NCBI RefSeq assembly: GCF_018883605.1
Contig: NZ_JAHLEM010000028.1
Span: 1 to 50,801, forward strand
Reading direction: 5' to 3'
DNA: 50,801 nt
Source of the DNA: Streptomyces niphimycinicus
GTDB taxonomy: Bacteria > Actinomycetota > Actinomycetes > Streptomycetales > Streptomycetaceae
The translations under genes were made by a program, and so were the position numbers. Positions 36,247-45,700 of this stretch are shown here, in pieces; the stretch's first letter is position 1, and the number at the start of each line of letters is the position of its first letter. The notes under the pieces were generated by a model. The model was not told where the DNA came from and did not search any database. It saw only the letters and a list, made by a program, of their open reading frames with translations.

Positions 36247-37452
36247 ATGACCGAGGTCGACGTCCGAGTTCTTGACAATTCAGAGCGCAGAGCCGCACAC
36301 GACGTGGCCAGAGGAGCCCAGCACCTCGCCGCGGTCTCCGACGGCGAGTGGGCGTACGTACGAGATCTTCATGAGCACGGGCCGGTTCTCGGCGCCTTCC
36401 TCGGTGAGTCGTTGGCCGGCACCGTCCGCCTCATTCCCTCGGGACTCGCGCTGCCCGGCGGTGTCACGGTGCCCATGGCCGCGACGACGGGCAGCGGCGT
36501 TCGTGCCGACCGCACAGGGCGCGGTGTCTTCACCGGACTGAGGCGCGAGAGTCTTCGGCTGGCCGCGGAACAGGGTTTTCCCGTCATGGGGAACCTGGTC
36601 ACCGGGGCGATGCTCTACGGCCGGTTCGGTCACGGCGTCGGCACGCGGTCCCGCGCCGTGCGCCTGAACCCCCGGGAGGCCCGGCTGCGGCCCGAGGTGC
36701 CCACCGACGGAGACGTACGGCTGGTCGACCCCGAGGCCTCGATCGGTCTGCTGCCCCGGCTGTACGAAGGGCTGGGCCCCTACCGGCCCGGCGTGATGGA
36801 TCGTTCCGCCCACTGGTGGAGGGCCAAGTGGGAGCGGCTGGTGCGCGCCGGGAAGTCCCCCTCGGTCGCGGTCCACCGTGGTCCGGACGGCGACGACGGC
36901 TTCGCCGTGTACGAGGCGAAGCGCAGCGGACCCGGCCCGCGTGTCACCTTGATGGTGACCGACTTCCACGCGGCCCGTCCGGAGGCCGTCGCGGGCCTGT
37001 GGCGTTTCCTGCTCGGCATCGACCTGGTCGAGGAGGTGTGCGCGCGGCGTCGGCCGACCGACGAACTCGTCGAGGGAATGCTCGTGAACTGGCGGGCCTG
37101 CCGGACCCATGCGCTCGACGACGACCTGTGGCTGCGACTCGTCGATCTGCCGAAGGCGCTGGACGCACGCGCCTATGGGGACGGCGACCCGCTGGTGGTC
37201 GGCGTCGTCGACGACGTGCTGCCCGGCAACTCCGCGAACTACCTGATCTCACCGGCCGGGGCGGCGCCGACGGAAGAGCGGCCGCAGCTCACCCTGAGCG
37301 TGCAGGCATTGGCCATGGCCTACCTGGGCACGATGAGTTTCGCGGCCCTGGCCTCGGTCGGCAGCGTGCGAGTGCTCGACGACAAGGCTCTGCCGGGCGC
37401 GGACCGGCTGTTCGGCGCGCGACCGGCGGCCTTCTGCGGAACCCTCTTCTGA
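36247..37452 (+). CDS. Eis-family GNAT N-acetyltransferase
   Basis: A 401-residue protein with the Eis layout: a GNAT domain in the first half (MAATTGSGVRADRTGRGVFTGLRRESL contains the acetyl-CoA pyrophosphate loop), a second GNAT-like part and a C-terminal sterol-carrier-like domain (LTLSVQALAMAYLGTMSF, ending GTLF, with the free C-terminal Phe typical of Eis). Mycobacterial Eis acetylates amines of aminoglycosides and capreomycin. In a cluster predicted to use diamino acids, it could acetylate a free side-chain amine of the product, as self-resistance or tailoring. It is transcribed alone, divergent from the P450 operon, with GAGAAGGA before the ATG. Its stop lies 18 bp from the convergent carbamoyltransferase stop. 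Confidence 0.87.
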   Translation: MTEVDVRVLDNSERRAAHDVARGAQHLAAVSDGEWAYVRDLHEHGPVLGAFLGESLAGTVRLIPSGLALPGGVTVPMAATTGSGVRADRTGRGVFTGLRRESLRLAAEQGFPVMGNLVTGAMLYGRFGHGVGTRSRAVRLNPREARLRPEVPTDGDVRLVDPEASIGLLPRLYEGLGPYRPGVMDRSAHWWRAKWERLVRAGKSPSVAVHRGPDGDDGFAVYEAKRSGPGPRVTLMVTDFHAARPEAVAGLWRFLLGIDLVEEVCARRRPTDELVEGMLVNWRACRTHALDDDLWLRLVDLPKALDARAYGDGDPLVVGVVDDVLPGNSANYLISPAGAAPTEERPQLTLSVQALAMAYLGTMSFAALASVGSVRVLDDKALPGADRLFGARPAAFCGTLF

Positions 37453-37470
37453 GGGCGGCCACGGCGCGCG

Positions 37471-38418
37471 TCAGCGCACGGCCCCGGGGCGCACGCCGCG
37501 GCACCATTCGAGCACGGCCATCGCGCTGTGCATCTTGTTCTCCGCCTGGTCCATCGCGATGCTCATCGGGCCGTCCAGCACGTCGGCCGTCACCTCTTCG
37601 CCGCGGTGCGCGGGAAGATCGTGCATGAACACGGCCTCGGGGCTGTCCTGCCAGAACCGGGAGGTCACCTGGAACGGGGCGAAGGTCTCCCGCCAGTTGG
37701 GCGTGGGCTTGCTCGTCCCGGTGGTCTGCCAGCGCGTGGTGTAGACGACGTCGAGTGATCGCGGCGGCGTGTCGAGGTCGTGACGCTCCACGAACGACGA
37801 CCCGCAGGCGGCCGCGATGGCCGCGGCCCGCGCCGCGATCTCGGGGCGCAGACCGTAGCCGGGCGGGGTCCGCATCTCCAGCACGACGCCGGGATACCGC
37901 GGCAGCGCCAACGCGATTGCGGCCGCCGTGTTGTTGCCCTCCCCGACGTAGCAGACGCGCAGGCCCTCGATGGTGCCGAACCGCTGCTGCATGGTGACCA
38001 GGTCGGTGAGCGCCTGGGTGGGATGCTGGTCCTGTGTCATGGCGTTGACCGTGCCCATGGTCTTCTGCGCGACCCAGGCCGCCAGTTCGCTCTGCGGCCG
38101 ACCGGTGCGGATCACCATCACGTCCAGCATGCGCGCGAGCACCTGGCCGGTGTCGTCGAAGGACTCTCCCGTGTTGGTCTGCAGGTCCCCTGGGCCGAAG
38201 GAGATGATCTGGGCCCCGAGCCGCAGGGCACCGGCGGAGAACGCGGTGCGCGTGCGGGTCGACGTCATCTCGAAGTACAGGCCGACGACGTCACCCGCCA
38301 GCGACCGCGAGGGTGCGGCGCGGCTCGTGGCGTGCTCGACGCCCCGGTCGACGATTTCCCGCAGGTCGACATCTGACAGGTCCTCCGTCGAGACGAGGCT
38401 TCGGTACGCGCGTTCCAT
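37471..38418 (-). CDS. Ornithine-carbamoyltransferase-like enzyme (VioL type)
   Basis: A 315-residue transcarbamylase. The carbamoyl-phosphate site is intact: STRTRTAFSAGA and DQHPTQALTDLVTM. The amino-acid side differs from ornithine transcarbamylase: HCLP reads HDLP (FMHDLPAHRGEEV) and the SMG loop reads TTG (VVYTTRWQTTG). The second substrate is therefore probably not ornithine. In viomycin and capreomycin biosynthesis a homologue (VioL) carbamoylates the side-chain amine of diaminopropionate to give a ureido group, and a diaminopropionate-synthase-like gene is present here. The ATG at 38418 has AAGGAG 10 nt upstream; the frame stays open far upstream over the MFS gene but that is out-of-frame shadow. 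It is the last gene of the NRPS-3 operon in this window. Confidence 0.88.
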   Translation of the reverse strand: MERAYRSLVSTEDLSDVDLREIVDRGVEHATSRAAPSRSLAGDVVGLYFEMTSTRTRTAFSAGALRLGAQIISFGPGDLQTNTGESFDDTGQVLARMLDVMVIRTGRPQSELAAWVAQKTMGTVNAMTQDQHPTQALTDLVTMQQRFGTIEGLRVCYVGEGNNTAAAIALALPRYPGVVLEMRTPPGYGLRPEIAARAAAIAAACGSSFVERHDLDTPPRSLDVVYTTRWQTTGTSKPTPNWRETFAPFQVTSRFWQDSPEAVFMHDLPAHRGEEVTADVLDGPMSIAMDQAENKMHSAMAVLEWCRGVRPGAVR

Positions 38419-38474
38419 GTCCGGTGTTCTCCTTCGGGTTCGGCGGATCAGCAGGTCAGCAGGTCCGGCAGTGG

Positions 38475-39722
38475 TCAGGGTGCGGAGGCGTCCGGCGTCT
38501 TCAGGCGTGCCGCACGGATCGGCCGGCTCAGCAGCGCGGTCACCGTGACCGCGGCCATAACCACGCTCAGACAGAGCACGGTCCTCGAGCCGCCGACCGA
38601 GGCGAGCAGCAGACCGGCCAGCAGTGGGCCCATCGAATTGGCGCCGGAGCTGATCAGGCTCGCGACACTGCCGACCCGGCCCTGCAGCTCGTCCGGGGTC
38701 ACCTGGACCTGGTAAACCCCGGCGATCACGTTGATCAGCGCGCCCGCGAACAGCATCACCGACATCAGCGCGCCCAGGAAGACCGGCTGGGACGTCATCG
38801 CCACCAACGGCATGGCGCACGTCCAGACGGCGAACACACCGGTGATGACCGCACCCGGATGAAAGCGCCGGACCATCAGCGGCCCCAGCATCGCGCCGCT
38901 GATGCCGCCCACTCCGGAGAGGACCCCGATGACTCCCATGAACGCCGGCGATCCACCGTGCTCGTTGATGATCACGACGATGGCGAGCCGGAGTGCCTGG
39001 AACAGCACATTGGTGACCGAGACCAGCAGTATCGCGGTGCGCAGGAACTCCTGCCGGAACACCCAGCCGATGCCCTCGGCGACCTCGGTGCGCAGCCTGC
39101 GTCGGCGTGGGGCCCGGTCGCTCTGGAACCGCGACTTGATGAAGAGGAGGTTGACGAGCGCCACCAGGTGCAGCACCGCCGTGAACAGGAAGGGCGCCCA
39201 ACGGGCAAGGACGAACAGCGAGCTGCCCGTGGGCTGCCCGGCCAGCCCTGCGGCCCGGCCCCTGGCCTGGTTCTGCGCCATCGCGGTGGGGAGTTGGTCG
39301 GGGTGGACCACGTTGACCACAGCGGCGCGCTCGGAGAGCCGGTAGAAGACGAACGCGCTGCCCTCCGCGAAGGCGACGATCATCAGATGCGGCAGCCACA
39401 GCCGGCCGAAGAGCAGCGCCACCCCCACACTCGCCAGGGACACCGCGCACACCGCGTTGCACACGACCATCGTGCGCCGCCTGTCCCACCGGTCCACGAA
39501 CACCCCGGCGGGCAGCTGAACGAGCAGCACCGGCAGCAGTCCGGCAAAGCCCACGAGCCCGGCCGCCGAGGCGGAACCGCCGTTCCAGATCAGAAGCAGC
39601 GGGTACGCGGCGGAGGTGACCGCGTTGCCCCAGGTGGCGACGCCCACGCCGGTCCACAGGAACCAGAAGTCGCGGTTGCGTCGCAGCGGGACCTTCTGCT
39701 CCGCCTCGACGGCCCCCGTCAC
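38475..39722 (-). CDS. MFS transporter, probable product exporter
   Basis: A 415-residue protein with about 12 membrane segments. The first helix follows NRDFWFLWTGVGVATWGNAVTS. The MFS loop 2-3 motif is GVFVDRWDRRRTM, and VQVTPDELQGRVGSVASLISSG is typical of the macrolide/enterobactin-exporter-like MFS group. The GTG start overlaps the NRPS-3 stop in a GTGA, so translation is coupled. Coupling to the terminal synthetase suggests export of the finished peptide and self-protection. The reading frame continues upstream inside the NRPS gene, but the coupled GTG is the natural start. Confidence 0.9.
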   Translation of the reverse strand: MTGAVEAEQKVPLRRNRDFWFLWTGVGVATWGNAVTSAAYPLLLIWNGGSASAAGLVGFAGLLPVLLVQLPAGVFVDRWDRRRTMVVCNAVCAVSLASVGVALLFGRLWLPHLMIVAFAEGSAFVFYRLSERAAVVNVVHPDQLPTAMAQNQARGRAAGLAGQPTGSSLFVLARWAPFLFTAVLHLVALVNLLFIKSRFQSDRAPRRRRLRTEVAEGIGWVFRQEFLRTAILLVSVTNVLFQALRLAIVVIINEHGGSPAFMGVIGVLSGVGGISGAMLGPLMVRRFHPGAVITGVFAVWTCAMPLVAMTSQPVFLGALMSVMLFAGALINVIAGVYQVQVTPDELQGRVGSVASLISSGANSMGPLLAGLLLASVGGSRTVLCLSVVMAAVTVTALLSRPIRAARLKTPDASAP

Positions 39723-42700
39723 TGGCCGGCCTCGTCGGCGAGGCGCGCGTTGACGAAGATCCGTACGGCGTCCTGGCCCGCGAACCCGTTGGTCAGCACG
39801 ACCCACCCGTCGCCGCTGCGCAATCCGCAGGTGACCAGGGCGTGGTAGCCGATCGGTGAGCCACCGTGGCCGAACTGCGGGTCGCCGCCGCTCGCGTCGA
39901 CCACGGCACCGAGGCCGTAGGAACTGTCCGCGGCGGGCGTCAGCATCTGCTGGACGGTGTCCACCTCGAGCAGGGCCGACTGCCGCCCCAGCCAGGAGCG
40001 CCTGATCTCGACCGTCAGTCGGGCGATGTCCGCCGCGGTGGTCCACAGCCCCGCCGCCGCCATGTCCGGGCGGACCAGCCACCCGCCGTCGACGGGAGTG
40101 CCGTCGGCGTGATGGCCGAGCGCCACCGGCGCGGGGGCCCGGTTCGGGTACGACTGGTCGAAGTCGCTGTCCGTCATGCCCAGCGGCTCGAACACAAGGC
40201 GCCGCATCAGCTCCGGGAAGGGCTCCCCGGTCGCGTCGACCATCAACTGCTGGACCACGGAGAAGTGCACGTTCGCCTTGCGGAAAGAACCCGGCGGCTG
40301 TTCCCGCGCCACCGGCGCGTTCCGCGCCGGAGCCCGGCCGTGGAGCACCTCGAGCAGCGTGGGCGCCGACGTGGCGGGGTAGCCCTTCCCCTCGTTCGGC
40401 GTCAGTCCGGAACGATGGCCGAGCAGCCGGCGCAGCGAGATCGGTGCATCGCCCACGCCGTCCGGCACCCGCCAGTCCTTGAGGTAGGTGTTGACGTCCT
40501 CGTCGAGGTCCAGAACCCCCTCGTCCACCAGCCGCAACGCGCCGACGGCACTGACGTACTTGCTCATCGAGCCGACCTGGAACACCGACCGCGGGGTGAC
40601 CTGGTCGGTGCCGCCCGCGGCGAGCGTCCCGAAGCACCTGACGGCCACCAGCTCGCCGCCCCGCAGCAGGGCCACGCTCACACCGGGGGTGCGGCCGGCG
40701 CGCATCGCCTCGTCCGGCGAGGGGAGGGGCCAGCTCTCCGAGCCGGCCGGCAGGGTCGGACGGGACGGGCTCTCGGTGTCGAGCGCCCCGGCGAGTTCGC
40801 GCAGTGTGCGGTACTGGTAGAGGCCGAAGAGCGTCAACGGCAGACCGGCCGCCTGTGCCTCGGCCACCAGCCGGATGGCCAGGATGGAGTGACCGCCGAG
40901 ATCGAAGAACGAGTCCTCCGTCCCGACCTCGCGGACCGCGAGCAGGTCGCACCACAAGCGGGTGAGCAGACGCTCGGTCGGCGTGCGGGGCTCTGTGCGA
41001 TCGCGGGCCGGTGCCCGCCGGGGCCGCGGCAGGGCGTGTTCGTCCACCTTGCCGTTGGCGTTGAGCGGCAGTTCGTCCAGGACGACCACGTGTGAGGGAA
41101 CCAGATAACCCGGCAGCCGCTGCCCGAGGTGGGCTCGGACGGCCTCGCCGTCGTCGTGGGCGGCCTCCAGGTAGGCGACCAGCCGACGATCACCGGGCTC
41201 GTCCTCGCGGAGCACCACCCGCGCCCGGGAGACGTCCGGGTGTTCCAGGAGGACCGCCTCGATCTCGCCGAGTTCGATCCGATGCCCGTGGAGTTTGACC
41301 TGCCGGTCGACCCGCCGCAGGAACTCGATGGTCCCGTCCACCAGCATCCTCACCAGGTCGCCGGTGCGGTACAGCCGCGAGCCGGGCGGACCAAAGGGGT
41401 CCGGCACAAAGCGCTCGGCGGTCGCCCCGGGCCGGTTCGCATACCCTCGTGCGACTCCCGTGCCACCGACGTGAAGCTCACCAGCAACACCCATTGGCAC
41501 AGGGACCATCCCGTGGTTGAGGACGTACACCGTCGCGTTGGGCAGGGGACGCCCGATCGGGACGACCGCCATGGAACTCGACGCGTCGTCCACCGGGTGC
41601 ACGGTCGTTCCGACGGAGGCCTCCGTCGGGCCGTACTCGTTGATCAGCCGCACCGCCGGAGCCAGCCTCCGCCATGCTTCGACGGTACGAGCGGACAACG
41701 CCTCGCCCGCCACCACCAGGACGTTCGTCAGTCCGGCGGCCTGCTCGGCCGACAACTGCCGGGTCAGGATGTCGAGATGGGCCGGGGTGAGCTTCACGAA
41801 GGCGTACGGGCTCGCCTCGACCAGCGCCTCGCCGAGCCGGTCCAGGTCCGCGTCCAGAACGGTGACCGGGCGGCCCGCCAGAAGCGGGGCCCACAGGTTC
41901 GGCACCACCAGGTCGAAGGCGACCGACGAGAACAGCGGGGCCCCGCCGGGGTGGTCGGACACCAACTCCTCGACGGCCCAGCGCAGATGGTTGGCCACAC
42001 CCCGATGGGTAACCTGAACCCCCTTGGGCCGGCCGGTCGAGCCCGAGGTGTAGATCACGTAGGCCGTCGCGTCCAGGTCCCGGGGCACGACCGGGGGCGT
42101 CTCCGCCCCGACCGTGACCGACTGTGCCGTCACGACCGACCCGTCGAACACGGTGGCCAGGCCGGCTGCCCGGTCGGGGTCGGTCACGACCACCGGTGCG
42201 TGTGCGTCGTCCAGCATGGCCGAGATCCGCTCCAGCGGGTGCGAGGGCTCGAGCGGCAGGTAGGCGGCGCCCGCCTTCCACACGCCCAGCAGCCACGGGA
42301 TCAGCTCGACCCCCCGGGGCAGCAGCACCCCGACCACCGTCTCGGGACCCGCCCCGAGCTCCCGCAGCCGACGCCCGTACCCGTTCGCCTTCACCTCCAG
42401 TTCCGCGAAGGTCAGCACGCCGTCGTGCGCGCGGACCGCGACGGCGTCCGGCACTGCCTTGGCCTGTCGCTCGAACAGCTCCAAGGCGGTGCACTCGGGC
42501 TCCGGCGCCGGGTTCGACGCCCAGGCGCCGAAGAGCAGTTCGCTCTCCTCGTCGGGGACCAGCAGCGTGCGCGGGTGCCCCTCCGCGTCGGCGGCCATCG
42601 CGGCCAGGACGAGTCGGTACAGCTCCGCGAGCCGCTCCCCGTTGACCGGGCTCACCGCGGTGGCGTCGAGCGTCAGGACCAGGCGGGCGCCGGCCGTCGA

Positions 42701-45700
42701 CACGGCGAAGGGGAACTCGGTCCGGCTGAAGCCCAGGCCCTCGGTCGGCTCCTCCTCCGAGCGGCCGAAGTCCTGGTAGCTGAAGCGCACGTCGACGAGC
42801 CGGTCGCCCCGGGCGAACTCCTGCTGGATGGCCGCCATCGGGTAGTGGCGGTGCGGCCACATCCGCATTTCCTGCGCGAACACCTCCGCGACCAGCTCCC
42901 GCCAGGTGCCCGCGGAGATCTCCGCGGGGAACGGCAGCGTGTTCAGGTGCAGGCCGTAGACCTGCTCGGCGCCTTCCAGCTCCGGCCTGGTGTGCGTGAC
43001 CAGACCCGAGTGGAACCTGCGTTCGCCGGTGAGCTGGCCGAGCACCTTCAGGTGCGCGGCGAACAGCACGCTCTTCATCGGCACGCACGCCGCCGTGGCC
43101 AGGGCCCGCAGCCCCTCGGACACCTCGTCCAGTTCCACCGCGATCCGGTAGGTGGGGCCTTCTCCCCCCCAGTTCCGGGGCAGTTCGAACTTGGCGTGGT
43201 CCGTCACCGTGTCCCGCCAGAACGCGCGGTCCTCCGCCGAGTCCAGTGCCCGCAGCTCGGTCGCCACGGCGTCGGCGAACCGTGCCCTGCCCAGTCGGCT
43301 CGGCGGCAGCGGGTCCCCGTCCCGCACCGCGCGGAACAGGTCGAGCAGCTCGCCACGGAGCATGCTGAACGTCCAGCCGTCCATGATCAGATGCGACTGG
43401 GTGAGCGTGAGATGCCAGCTGCCGTCCGCGGCGGTGTGCACGCACACCCGCAGCAGGGGAGCCGACTCGTGCGGCAGGACGGCCTCGCTCTCGGCCGCCA
43501 CGAACTCCCGCAGCTCCCGCTCACCGACGAAATCCATGACGCGCGGCGCGAGGGGTGCCTCGGCGTGGACGAGCTGTACCGGGACGGAGCAGGTGTCGAG
43601 GTCGATCGACGTACGCAGCACCTCGTGGCGTGCCACCAGTTCCGTGAGCGCGTGCCGCAGCGCCTCGGCGGAGAAGGGCTCGCTCGCCGGGAAGGGTGCG
43701 GAGACGACGCGGTGGTACAACCGCGGTCCGTCGGCCGCCATCATCTCCACGAGCATGCCGAGCTGCACCCGCGTCAGCGGATAGGCGTCCACGAGCCCCA
43801 CCGGCACCCTGTCCCGGTCCTCGGGGCTCAACAGCCCGAACGGCGGCGTGAGTCGCCGCGGGGCGACCGCAGACCGCGCGGACAGGCCGATGCTCAGCGC
43901 GCCGATCGTCTGCTGCTCCAGGATGTCCCGCGCGGTGACGTCGACCCCGGCCTCCCTCAGCCGCCCCGCGATCATGACGGCCCGGATCGAGTCGCCGCCC
44001 AGGTCGAACAAGGGATCCGCGGTGCCGATCCGGTCCACGCCGAGTACGGCCTGCCAGACGGCCACCAGCCGCTCCTCCAGCGGCGTGGCCGCGGGCACGA
44101 AGCGGGACCCGGCGTACGCGGACCGACCGGGGGCGGGCAGCGCGCGCCGGTCCAGTTTGCCGTTGGCCGTCAATGGAATCCGGTCGAGCACGACGTACGC
44201 CGCCGGGACCATGTAGTCGGGAAGGGTGTCGCCCAGACATGTCCGCAGGGCGGCCGGATCGAGCTCGGCGGCGCCGGTCGGCACCACGTAGGCCGTCAGA
44301 CTGCGGTCGCCGGAGTCCCCGTCCCGCACGACGACGACGGCTTCCCGCACCCCCGGCTCGTCGAGCAGGGCGGTCTCTATCTCACCGAGTTCGACGCGGT
44401 AGCCGCGGATCTTGACCTGGTCGTCGATCCGGCCGACGAACTCCAGCACACCGTCCTCCCCGCGCCGCGCGAGGTCACCGGTGCGGTACAGCCGGGACCC
44501 GGGCGGTCCGAACGGGTCGGGGACGAACCGCTCCGCGGTCAGTCCGGGACGGTCGAGGTAGCCGCGGGCCACAGCGGGACCGCCGACACAGATCTCGCCC
44601 GGCACCCCGAGGGGCACGAGATGGCCCAGGGCGTCCAGCAGATACATGGACAGGTCGGCCAGCGGACGTCCGATCCGGTTACCGGCGCCCGGTGCGAAGT
44701 CCCGCTTGGAGTAGCGGTGGTACGTGGTGTACACGGTGGTCTCGGTCGGCCCGTACATGTTCGTCAGCGCGACCCTGCCCAGGCCCGCCCTGTCGACCCA
44801 GGGGCGGAGTTCCGCCGGCTCGACCTTCTCGCCGGCGAGCACCACCGCTCGCAGGGCCAGCCGCGAGCCCCGGGGGTCGTCATCCGCGAGCGCTCCCACC
44901 AGGGACCGGAACGCCGAAGGGGTCTGGCAGACCATCGTCACCTGCCGCTCGACCAGCAGACCGAGGTAATCGTCCGGGGAACGGAGCACGGCCCGCTCCA
45001 CCATCACCAGCGTTCCGCCGTGCAGCAGGGCCCCCCACATCTCGAACACGGAGACGTCGAAGGCGAAGGTGTGGGACAGGGCCCACACGTCCGACTCGTC
45101 GAAGGCGAAATGCTCCTCCGCGACGTCCATCAGGCGCACCACGTTGGCGTGGCTGACCGCGACTCCCTTGGGACGTCCGGTCGAGCCCGAGGTGTAGATC
45201 ACGTAAACGAGGTTGTCCGGCTCGCCGAGCGGGGCGGGCGGGGTCGGCAGCTGTGTCCCGAAGCTCTCCTGGTCGAGCACGACGAGATTCCCGTCGTGGA
45301 CCTCCCCGATCGCCGGGGCGGTCCGGGAGTCGGCCAGTACGGTGCGCACGCCGGCATCACGGAGCATGAAGCCGAGCCGGTCGGGCGGGTTGGCCGGGTC
45401 GAGCGGCAGATACGCCGCGCCCGACTTCATCACGCCCAGGAGCGCCGGCATCAGCTCGGCCCCCGGCGGCAGGCACACGCCGACCACGGTCTCCGGGCGG
45501 GCGCCCAGCCCGCGCAGATGCCGGGCGATCCGGTTCGCCCGCGCGTCCACCTCCGCATAGGTCCATGTGTCGTCGCCGAAGACCACCGCGACGGCGTCGG
45601 GGGTCCTGCGGGCCTGTGCCTCGAACAACTCGTGCACGCGTCCGTCGACGCGCCCGCGGGCACCGCTCCCGGCCGCCTGGCCCAGCAGCTGCTCCCGCTC

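Noticed and set aside
37471..39657. A 728-residue version of the carbamoyltransferase
   Set aside because: The upstream part is a shadow of the MFS gene. The ATG at 38418 with AAGGAG gives the family length.
38475..40955. An 826-residue version of the MFS protein
   Set aside because: The N-terminal 411 residues are an out-of-frame shadow of NRPS-3. The GTGA-coupled start at 39722 gives a normal 415-residue transporter.
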